Under the pieces are notes generated by a model that made no database searches, was not told the origin of the DNA, and saw nothing but the letters and a program-made list of their open reading frames with translations. From Thermaurantimonas aggregans (GTDB taxonomy: Bacteria; Bacteroidota; Bacteroidia; Flavobacteriales; Schleiferiaceae): a stretch of DNA of 59,869 nucleotides. The stretch spans positions 1 through 59,869 of the forward strand of contig NZ_BHZE01000018.1 in NCBI RefSeq assembly GCF_003851885.1. The letters run 5' to 3'. Both the position numbers and the translations under genes were made by a program. Positions 1 to 7,311 of the stretch are shown one piece after another. Position 1 is the stretch's first letter, and the number at the start of each line of letters is the position of its first letter.

Positions 1-90
1 CAAAAATCAATTTTTTGAAATATCACTACCAAAAACCTGCTTTAAGTCTAATTCATTTTTTGTAACATTAAATACCATTTAAAAACTGAT

Positions 91-121
91 AAAAAAAAGC
101 TGCCCTCTTTTAGGACAGCTT
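91..121 (-). terminator. Rho-independent terminator of the peroxiredoxin gene
   Basis: Read on the minus strand, a 10-bp stem (AAGCTGTCCT / AGGGCAGCTT, one U-G wobble) closes a 5-base loop and is followed by an uninterrupted run of T. It begins a few bases past the peroxiredoxin stop codon, so it most likely ends that transcript. Confidence 0.75.
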
Positions 122-125
122 CTTT

Positions 126-593
126 TTATGCCATACTTAGTTCTTTTAAAATCTGCGTTGCGTGATTTTTTGTATCGACTTTTGTAATCACTTTTATAAT
201 AGTTCCATGTTCGTCGATCACAAAGGTTTCGCGGTGAATACCTTCGTATTCTTTGCCCATAAATTTTTTCTTACCCCACACTCCAAAAGCTTCGATCACC
301 TTGCGCTCGGGATCTGAAATTAGGGTAAAAGGCAAATTGTACTTTTCAATAAACTTTTGATGTGACTTTTCGCTGTCGGTACTCACCCCTACCACTGCAA
401 ATCCCTTAGCAGTGAGCGATTCGTAGCTATCGCGCAGGCTACAAGCTTCTGCAGTACAGCCGGGAGTGTCGTCTTTCGGATAAAAATACACAATCAGCTT
501 TTTGCCGGCGAAGTCTGATAGTTTTACTGTGTTGCCATTTTGGTCTTTTCCTTCAAATGCTGGGGCTTTGTCTCCTTCTTTGAGATGTGTCAT
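126..593 (-). CDS. bcp: Thioredoxin-dependent peroxiredoxin, BCP/PrxQ type
   Basis: A 155-residue cytoplasmic thiol peroxidase that reduces hydrogen peroxide and organic hydroperoxides at the expense of thioredoxin. The sequence shows the AhpC/TSA fold with peroxidatic Cys46 in the motif PGCTAEAC and a candidate resolving Cys51 five residues later, the atypical 2-Cys arrangement of PrxQ. The C-terminal part carries the usual FGVWGKK and GIHRETFVID stretches. The frame stays open ten codons upstream, but the ATG at 593 gives the family's normal N-terminus (MTHLKEGDKAPAF) and normal length. It stands alone on the minus strand with its own terminator. Family assignment is secure; in vivo substrate is inferred. 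Confidence 0.96.
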   Translation of the reverse strand: MTHLKEGDKAPAFEGKDQNGNTVKLSDFAGKKLIVYFYPKDDTPGCTAEACSLRDSYESLTAKGFAVVGVSTDSEKSHQKFIEKYNLPFTLISDPERKVIEAFGVWGKKKFMGKEYEGIHRETFVIDEHGTIIKVITKVDTKNHATQILKELSMA

Positions 594-642
594 GACATTT
601 CGAATTTTATGCAAAAGAAACACCGTATAGTTGGTAGAATGT

Positions 643-804
643 TTACGACGAAAACCATTTTACGCCTCCATAGATTACAGCTAGCCATGCAAGCCCTTTG
701 ATCAGAAAGAACATAAACAGCAGTATGGCCACCTTCCAACCGGCCTCAGCTATTAAGCCTTTCCAGCCTTTTTCACGTAAAATGAGTTGATATTTCTTAA
801 TCAT
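643..804 (-). CDS. Small single-pass membrane protein, 53 residues
   Basis: This short frame runs ATG (804) to TAA (643). The protein has a charged amphipathic start (MIKKYQLILREKGWKGL), then a hydrophobic segment around residues 28-47 (VAILLFMFFLIKGLAWLAVI) and a short polar tail ending in SS. It lies between the peroxiredoxin gene and rnpB on the same strand, about 18 bases downstream of the RNase P RNA. I do not recognise a family. The single clear membrane helix preceded by basic residues makes it more likely to be a real gene than chance, but there is no homology evidence here. Confidence 0.55.
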   Translation of the reverse strand: MIKKYQLILREKGWKGLIAEAGWKVAILLFMFFLIKGLAWLAVIYGGVKWFSS

Positions 805-821
805 TCGTTTTACTAAAAAAT

Positions 822-1203
822 AAAAGCCTGAGCTGTAAGCCGGATTCTGTAATCCACCGGAGTGGATTTTCTGTCATTTATCTGATGCGGCCTACCCGCT
901 GCTCCTAGCGTACCGGGCCAGTGCGCAGACATAGCACGTATGTCGTTGGCAGCTTATTTGGCCTTGCTACGCACAAGGTTTGCCGAGCCTCCTCCGTTAC
1001 CGGAAGGAGCGGTGGGCTCTTACCCCACCTTTTCACCCTTACCTCTCGGTAAGAGAGGCGGTTTGTTTTCTGTGGCACTGTCTGTCAACAGCCCTTTATG
1101 ACTGTTGCCCTGCCTTTCGGCAGGTATGCTGCCCTGTGTAGTCCGGACTTTCCTCACCGATTGCTGTGAAACAATCAGCGCGACAGAACGCTCAGGCTTT
1201 TAT
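822..1203 (-). ncRNA. rnpB: RNase P RNA, bacterial type A
   Basis: The catalytic RNA of ribonuclease P, which matures tRNA 5' ends. On the minus strand the 5' part contains the universal GAGGAAAGTCCGGACT block (around 1140-1155) and the 3' part contains CCGGCTTACAGCTC (around 831-844), the two halves of the P4 core. The outermost helix is visible as AAAAGCCTGAGC at the 5' end pairing with GCTCAGGCTTTT at the 3' end, which fixes the limits to within a few bases. The long CAACAG/CTGTTG and CCTGCCGAAAGGCAGG hairpins fit the type A fold. Exact ends are approximate. Confidence 0.96.
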
Positions 1204-1237
1204 TTACTCATTGCCTCAAAGGTAAGGCCAATTTTTT

Positions 1238-3127
1238 TCAGTTCAGCACGATTACTTTGGTTTTTTTGATAATCACACCTTCTTCGTTTTGAATGAAAAG
1301 TTGATACACGCCGTTTCGCAGAGGTTGTGTGTCAAACGTAAACCTGTTTGCACCCCGGCGCACATCAGCTGTAGATAAAAGTATTTGATTCGCAAATCCG
1401 TGATTTACAGGGGTCAGTACAAAGCGAAGTCTTTGTGGCTGTTCGAGTACAAACTCTACCTCAAAAAATCGATGTGCCGGATTGGGGAAAAGCTTAAACT
1501 CAGAAGCGAAGTTAAAAGGGGCAGGCTCATCGGCTAATTTTGATGGAGTAAGTAGCGCTATTCGGGTCTCTGGTCTTCGGTTTGTTTTTGAACCGTATCC
1601 GGCAGCCAAAACCCAACCAGGCATGTGATATAAACGCTGTGCACCTGAGTAGTCGCCCCAGCGCTCATAGAAGCGCTGTACCCCTATGCCTATCACATCT
1701 ACGTAGCTGTTTCCCCGCTCGATTTCAAGTCGCTCAGAAAGCAAACCTTCGGAATTCACATAGCAGGCGCTCATACCTGATGGATAATCTCTACCACTAT
1801 GGTTAAAGGTGATAATAGCGTCGTTTTCGAGCACATGTCTGCCAGTGTAACTGATGGCCGGAAAACCAAAATCGAGGGAATCGTCGTAAAACACTGTAGA
1901 ACTTACTCTTGGCTGCTGGCTCTCAGGTCTCTCTACTCTGCAGTAGACAAATCCTGCTCCATTGATAGGGGTTATTGTATTGTGCACGAAGTGCAATATG
2001 TTGTTTTCATAGAAGCCATCTTGCACGCGCGCATCTACACAGTCAAACCGATGGTTTTGCATTTGTTGGGCATCAGGCGGTAAGCCGTAAGGGGTACTTG
2101 TGTTAAATTCTTTTATTTTCAATGTGCTATTGGTGGTTTTACCCTCCACGGTGACTAGAAAGTAGCGATTGCTTTGGGCGGCTAAATTTTCATTGGAAAG
2201 CAAGAACATTTTGTCGCCATAGTGGCCGCTTCCGCCTTTTATAGGAGTGAAGTTAAACATCGGACGGAGCGTATCAACACCATCGGATTTGTAGCGGATG
2301 TTGTAGAAGTATTTGGTAGCTAATGAAGTGTCGCCTCTGTAGCCGGCTTGCTTGTCCACTTGCCAAAAGGTAGATTCTACATAACCACTGTTGTTAAAGG
2401 ATCCGTTTAGAAATGTATTGAAGGTAATGAAAAGGTCGCTATTACTAACGGCTAAGTGCGGGTAATCGCTCCAAGTTTGGTTGTTGAGCGGATTGCCATT
2501 CAGCACATACAAGTTCCATCCGTCGAGGTGTGGCAAACTACTCTTGCTGAAGGCTACTACGATTTTTGACGTTTGCCAGGTAAATCCGTTTAGAATTACC
2601 ATAATAAATCGATCTTCGTCAGGGTCGTAAAGGATTCGAGGGTCATATTTGGTATCGGTAAGCCCGGTAGGATTGCAAAACTGCTGAAGTGATTGCACCG
2701 AGAGCAGCGTGTCGTTTTTTAAATCATAAATAAATATGTTTGTGTTAATTACAGACACAAGAATGTTTGCTTCAGAGATAGCTATGTGGTTGTCGTTTGG
2801 TGCAGAGCCGTTGTACACATTGCCTTCAAATTGACGTTCAAGTACAGGCTTTTCTATTGCTGATGTGGTTCTTTTTTTTGACGAAAGTCTTGGTAGCTGA
2901 TGAATGCTATCTTTCAAGTGGCGCAAATACGCGCGAAATCCCTGTCCACCCGGATACGGGGCTTCGAGATGTTGAACAGCAGCAAAATAGTCAATAGATG
3001 ATGGGCTGGTCGAAAAAAACGGACCCTTGGCTTGGATAGATACATCTTCGTAAAAGAAGTCGAGCCTTTGAGCCCAAACTAAATCAACAGAACAAAGCAG
3101 AAATAGAAAAGGAAAAATTTTTTGCAT
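1238..3127 (-). CDS. Secreted protein with T9SS C-terminal sorting domain
   Basis: About 629 residues. A signal peptide (MQKIFPFLFLLCSVDLVWAQ) is followed by a long region with no motif I can name, rich in Trp, Tyr and Asn and with the look of a beta-propeller-like exported protein (for example DTKYDPRILYDPDEDRFIMV, residues about 160-180). The last 80 residues, from LFPNPAHRFFEVEF onward and ending KKTKVIVLN, are a type A sorting domain of the type IX secretion system, so the protein should cross the outer membrane and be anchored or released. A GTG three codons upstream also opens the frame; the ATG at 3127 is preferred. Biological role unknown. Confidence 0.85.
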   Translation of the reverse strand: MQKIFPFLFLLCSVDLVWAQRLDFFYEDVSIQAKGPFFSTSPSSIDYFAAVQHLEAPYPGGQGFRAYLRHLKDSIHQLPRLSSKKRTTSAIEKPVLERQFEGNVYNGSAPNDNHIAISEANILVSVINTNIFIYDLKNDTLLSVQSLQQFCNPTGLTDTKYDPRILYDPDEDRFIMVILNGFTWQTSKIVVAFSKSSLPHLDGWNLYVLNGNPLNNQTWSDYPHLAVSNSDLFITFNTFLNGSFNNSGYVESTFWQVDKQAGYRGDTSLATKYFYNIRYKSDGVDTLRPMFNFTPIKGGSGHYGDKMFLLSNENLAAQSNRYFLVTVEGKTTNSTLKIKEFNTSTPYGLPPDAQQMQNHRFDCVDARVQDGFYENNILHFVHNTITPINGAGFVYCRVERPESQQPRVSSTVFYDDSLDFGFPAISYTGRHVLENDAIITFNHSGRDYPSGMSACYVNSEGLLSERLEIERGNSYVDVIGIGVQRFYERWGDYSGAQRLYHMPGWVLAAGYGSKTNRRPETRIALLTPSKLADEPAPFNFASEFKLFPNPAHRFFEVEFVLEQPQRLRFVLTPVNHGFANQILLSTADVRRGANRFTFDTQPLRNGVYQLFIQNEEGVIIKKTKVIVLN

Positions 3128-3395
3128 GATAATCACAGCTTTCTTACGGCTAAGATAATTTACAATTTCTCTATCCTATCCAAGTCACTTTAAATGGCAG
3201 AAAAACGTTAAACGATTAGAAAGAAAGAAACAGTTACAAAAAGAATATTTACAAATTATTTAATGGGATTTTAGGTGCGATGACGGAACAAAAACAAATT
3301 ATAGACCAGCAATACAGGCTAAAATACATCTTTCATCAAAAACCAAGCCAATATCAAAATAATTTTTTTAATTTGCGCTAGCAAAAAGTAAACGT

Positions 3396-4889
3396 GTGCT
3401 TAAGCAGGGATTAAATCAGAAATTACTGCAAAAACTCTCTCCTCAGCAGATTCAGCTGATGAAGCTGATTCAGCTACCCTTACCTATGCTCGAGGAGCGA
3501 ATAAAGCAGGAGATTGAGGAAAATCCCGCATTGGAAGAAGTAAAAAAGGATGAAGAGTATGCTGATGAAGAGGCAGTTGTGCTTGAGTCAGAAGAAGATG
3601 AATACGATGAAGACGGGGTACTCGTAGATGAACCAGAGATTACAAGTCTTGAAGACTTTGAAGAATATGACACCTTGCTTAGTGATGAAACCCCTGATTA
3701 CAAACTAAAATCAAATAATTACAGTCCTGACGACGAGGAGTACTCGATTCCAGTAGTGAGCTCTGTGACATTTTTTGAAAATCTCAGCCATCAGCTCGGC
3801 ATGCTGAAGCTGACCGATAAGCAAAGGCAAATCGGTGAATACATCATTGGAAATCTTGACGACGACGGATATTTAAGACGCGATCTTGAAAGTATTTCTA
3901 ACGATTTGCTTTTTACTAAAAACATTTCAGCCACTGAAGAAGAAATCGAAGAGGTACTCAAGAAAATTCAAGACCTCGATCCTCCCGGCATTGGTGCTCG
4001 TGATCTCAAAGAGTGTCTATTGATTCAATTGGCCAAGCGTCCTCAAACACCTGTTGTAAAACTTGCAAGGCGCATACTGGAAAATCACTTTGAAGAATTC
4101 GCAAAGAAGCACTACGAAAAACTCATGGATAGACTCGACCTTGACGAGGATACCATGAGAGATGTAATAGAAGAAATCAGCAAGCTCAACCCAAAGCCTG
4201 GATTGCAAATCAATACAGCTTTTGACAGAGACTACAGCATCATCCCTGATTTTATCATAAATATAAACAACGATCAACTCGAACTTACCCTTAATGAACG
4301 CAATGCCCCTGAACTTAACATAAGTAGAGAATACAAAGAACTTTTACAAGCGTATAAAGAAGGAGCAAAGACCAACAGAAGTCAAAAAGAGGCTTTGCTC
4401 TTCGTAAAACAGAAGCTCGACTCGGCTAAGTGGTTTATTGAAGCCATTCAGCAGAGACAACAGACCCTACTGATCACCATGTCGGCAATTATGAATTTTC
4501 AGAAAGAGTTTTTCCTGACTGGAGATTGGACAAAGCTAAAGCCCATGATTTTAAAAGATATAGCCGATGAGGTGGGCCTGGATATCTCTACCATTTCGCG
4601 CGTAGCGAGCAATAAATACGTTCAAACTCCTTTTGGAACGTTCCTGCTAAAAGAACTCTTTAGCGAAGGAATGACCACAGCTGATGGTGAAGAAGTATCG
4701 ACCAAAGAAATCAAAAAAATTCTGGAACTCGCCATAGCCGAAGAAGACAAATCAAAGCCATACACAGATGATCAACTCTGTAAAATCTTGAACGAAAAAG
4801 GATATCCTTTAGCTCGAAGAACTGTAGCCAAATACAGAGAACAGCTCGGCATACCGGTAGCACGCCTCAGAAAAGAATTAAAAAAATGA
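3396..4889 (+). CDS. rpoN: RNA polymerase sigma-54 factor
   Basis: 497 residues. Region I (MLKQGLNQKLLQKLSPQQIQ) binds activators and core; an acidic region II follows (about 49-105, dense in Asp and Glu); the core-binding domain occupies about 125-315; and the C-terminus carries the RpoN box ARRTVAKYR (about residues 474-482) that contacts the -24 element. The start is GTG, chosen because MLKQ...LQKLSPQQIQLMK is the conserved N-terminus and no in-frame ATG precedes it. It is first in an operon whose next gene overlaps it by four bases. A sigma-54 activator is encoded in this window at 31166-32518, so the factor has at least one local client regulator. Confidence 0.97.
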   Translation: MLKQGLNQKLLQKLSPQQIQLMKLIQLPLPMLEERIKQEIEENPALEEVKKDEEYADEEAVVLESEEDEYDEDGVLVDEPEITSLEDFEEYDTLLSDETPDYKLKSNNYSPDDEEYSIPVVSSVTFFENLSHQLGMLKLTDKQRQIGEYIIGNLDDDGYLRRDLESISNDLLFTKNISATEEEIEEVLKKIQDLDPPGIGARDLKECLLIQLAKRPQTPVVKLARRILENHFEEFAKKHYEKLMDRLDLDEDTMRDVIEEISKLNPKPGLQINTAFDRDYSIIPDFIININNDQLELTLNERNAPELNISREYKELLQAYKEGAKTNRSQKEALLFVKQKLDSAKWFIEAIQQRQQTLLITMSAIMNFQKEFFLTGDWTKLKPMILKDIADEVGLDISTISRVASNKYVQTPFGTFLLKELFSEGMTTADGEEVSTKEIKKILELAIAEEDKSKPYTDDQLCKILNEKGYPLARRTVAKYREQLGIPVARLRKELKK

Positions 4890-5515
4890 GGTCTACCCAA
4901 TTCAACTCTAAATATTTGATTGCCAAAATACTTTCGTACGTATTGCATCCCGCCATAGTACCAGTGGTATTTGCACTACTCTTTTTTTCCATCAATGCTC
5001 CATTGTTTGATAGAGTTCAAAAGATTTATATTTTAATGTCGATCATTGTGGGCACTTATTTTTTGCCCATCACTATAGCACTTTTGTTTTATAAATTAAA
5101 CATCCTTAAGTCGCTCGAAATGCACAACAGGCAAGAGCGAAAGGCCCCTTACATTATAGCAGCTGTATTTTATTATCTCACTGCGCTTGCGCTTAAATTG
5201 GTGCCTGCTGCCCAGCTTTTGCACCTCTTCTTGATGGCTACCAGTATCGTGATTTTAGTACTTCTAGCCCAAATTCCGTTTTACAAAGCCAGTGCCCATG
5301 TTGCCTCATTTGCAGGTCTCTTGGCTGCCATCATAGTTTTGAGCAGGATGTACAATCTTTCACCCCTAGTGCTTACCCTAGCGATTGCTGCTACGGGTAT
5401 AATCGCTTGGGCTCGACTCGAAGTAGAAGCTCATACATCAGCCGAGGTATTTGCCGGATTTTTAAGCGGTTTTACTCCGATTTTTGTGCTGTTTTACTTA
5501 TTTGCATTTAAATGA
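4886..5515 (+). CDS. PAP2-like integral membrane protein
   Basis: 209 residues with about six hydrophobic segments. It has a loose form of the three-part PAP2 phosphatase signature: RQERKAP (residues 82-88) for motif 1, Ser136-Ala-His138 for the usual SGH, and Arg177-x5-His183-x3-Glu187 for the usual R-x5-H-x3-D. The catalytic histidines and arginine are therefore present while the last Asp is Glu. PAP2 enzymes dephosphorylate lipid phosphates such as undecaprenyl pyrophosphate, but whether this divergent member is active is an inference. The ATG overlaps the rpoN stop (ATGA) and its own stop overlaps the next start in the same way, so translation is probably coupled. Confidence 0.7.
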   Translation: MRSTQFNSKYLIAKILSYVLHPAIVPVVFALLFFSINAPLFDRVQKIYILMSIIVGTYFLPITIALLFYKLNILKSLEMHNRQERKAPYIIAAVFYYLTALALKLVPAAQLLHLFLMATSIVILVLLAQIPFYKASAHVASFAGLLAAIIVLSRMYNLSPLVLTLAIAATGIIAWARLEVEAHTSAEVFAGFLSGFTPIFVLFYLFAFK

Positions 5516-6621
5516 GCGTTTTTGCTGGTATTTCCCGAAAGCAAGTGGTTGGGGCGATATTACTTCTGGCTTTTACACTTGTTCTCTATTTTTCGCTTAG
5601 GGTAATTATTTACTTTGCTGTATCAGTGGCATTTACCATCGCGTTGTCTCCTATAATGGAATTGCTCGATAGGGTGGAGATTCGAAAATTTAAATTACCT
5701 GATTGGCTCAAGGCAATAATTGGTTTGGTATCGATATATGCTTTTTTCTACATTATTTTTCTTTTAATTGTGCCTCCCCTTATGCGCGAGCTCAGCGCCA
5801 TATCAGAACTGAGTATGTCAGAGATTTATAAAAATCTCGAGCAGCCCATCCAAAACATAGAAAAATGGGCTGATAATCTTGGAATTAAACCTGTGGGTTA
5901 TGCTTCAAATAGAGAATACGTAATGGCTAAAATGTCAGAATATTTAAATATTTCAAATGTGACAGGAACAATTACCGGTTTGGTAAGTGTATTAGGAAAT
6001 CTCTTGGTGGCCTTGTTTTCCATTTCATTTATCACCTTTTTTCTCCTCAAGGAGCGACGAATTGCCGTATCGATTGTTTTAGCATTTACTCCCGATAGCA
6101 CTACAGAACGTATGGCGCGTGTACTCTCGCAGATCAAGTACTCTCTTCAACGCTATATCGTTGGAATTATTCTTCAAATATCGCTCATAACCATCATTGT
6201 AAGTTTTGGTTTAAACTTTTTTAATATCAACAATGCTTTTGTTATTGGATTTTTTGCTGGAATCATAAATGTGATTCCCTACATCGGTCCTTTAATAGGC
6301 ACGGCTGTAGGAACCTTAGTAGCCTTTGGTACTACTCCCGGATTGATGGCTCCCGAAGTTTGGCAGATGCATCTGATTAAGGTCTTATCAGTGTTTGTTG
6401 TGGTTCAGCTGATGGACAACTTTATTTTTCAGCCTCTTATTTTCTCAAGATCTGTAAATGCGCATCCGCTGGAGATTTTTTTCGTGATTTTAATAGCCGG
6501 CAACCTCTTTGGAATTGTGGGCATGATTGTGGCCGTGCCCTCGTATTCCGTTTTTCGAGTGATTGGTCGCGAATTTTTATCGGAATACAAATGGATTCGC
6601 TCCATTACACAAGAAAGATAG
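5512..6621 (+). CDS. AI-2E family transporter (PerM/YdiK/TqsA superfamily)
   Basis: 369 residues, with paired N-terminal membrane helices (about 10-50), another near 70-90, then a cluster from about 155 to the C-terminus. The conserved core NVIPYIGPLIG (about residues 251-261) and the C-terminal LVQLMDNF-type stretch followed by HPLEIFFVILIAG are hallmarks of the former UPF0118 family. Members export autoinducer-2, small molecules or sodium; the substrate cannot be read from the sequence. The start overlaps the preceding stop by four bases, and the next gene begins directly after the TAG, so it is mid-operon. Confidence 0.88.
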   Translation: MSVFAGISRKQVVGAILLLAFTLVLYFSLRVIIYFAVSVAFTIALSPIMELLDRVEIRKFKLPDWLKAIIGLVSIYAFFYIIFLLIVPPLMRELSAISELSMSEIYKNLEQPIQNIEKWADNLGIKPVGYASNREYVMAKMSEYLNISNVTGTITGLVSVLGNLLVALFSISFITFFLLKERRIAVSIVLAFTPDSTTERMARVLSQIKYSLQRYIVGIILQISLITIIVSFGLNFFNINNAFVIGFFAGIINVIPYIGPLIGTAVGTLVAFGTTPGLMAPEVWQMHLIKVLSVFVVVQLMDNFIFQPLIFSRSVNAHPLEIFFVILIAGNLFGIVGMIVAVPSYSVFRVIGREFLSEYKWIRSITQER

Positions 6622-7290
6622 ATGCCTTCCATTCTGTTTGAAAATCCGCAATACTTCATCGTCGATAAAGAGCACGGATTAAACTCAGAGCCGGATCGCC
6701 ATGACCATGCAAACCTGATGGATTGGCTCAAGAGACAAAGACCTGATATATACAAGCGATGGGGCCCACATCCGCTGCATCGGCTCGATAGACCCGTGGC
6801 AGGACTGCTGATCGTAGCGAAAAATTTAAGGGCGCATCGCACTTTACAACGCCTATTTGAAAATAGAAGAATTACTAAAATGTACAGAGCTTTAGTACAA
6901 GGCCTTGTACATCCATCAGAGGGCGAATTACATCATTACCACATAAAAGACCCAAAAAATTTTAAGGCCATCATTTCAGAAAATCCTGCTCAGGGGGCAC
7001 TTCTTGTGGGTTTAAGTTACAGAGTTATCAGGCATTTCAATGAAATAACTGAACTCGACCTTCGACTACATACTGGCAGATATCACCAGATCAGGGCTCA
7101 GCTGGCATTCATAGGTCATCCGATCTTAGGCGATGTGCTCTACGGCAGTACTCAGATGACTTTGAATAACGTGATTGCCCTCAGGGCCTATAAGCTAGGG
7201 TTTTACTGTCCATTTGAGAAAAGAAAAATGGTTTTTGAATATTTGCCTTCAGAGTTTTATGAAAGCTGGTCTTTTAAGCCCTGTCTTTAA
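6622..7290 (+). CDS. RluA-family RNA pseudouridine synthase
   Basis: 222 residues, the size of short RluA-type enzymes without an S4 domain. Catalytic Asp56 lies in HRLDRPVAGLLIVAKN, where canonical members have HRLDxxTSGLL; here the TSG is VAG, a common variant in this branch. The second signature, GRYHQIRAQLAFIGHPILGD (about residues 151-170), is intact. It converts uridine to pseudouridine in rRNA or tRNA, target unknown. The ATG follows the preceding TAG without a gap, making this the last gene of the rpoN operon. It converges with the TonB receptor gene downstream. Confidence 0.93.
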   Translation: MPSILFENPQYFIVDKEHGLNSEPDRHDHANLMDWLKRQRPDIYKRWGPHPLHRLDRPVAGLLIVAKNLRAHRTLQRLFENRRITKMYRALVQGLVHPSEGELHHYHIKDPKNFKAIISENPAQGALLVGLSYRVIRHFNEITELDLRLHTGRYHQIRAQLAFIGHPILGDVLYGSTQMTLNNVIALRAYKLGFYCPFEKRKMVFEYLPSEFYESWSFKPCL

Positions 7291-7311
7291 GAAATGAAAA
7301 CCAGATATTTT

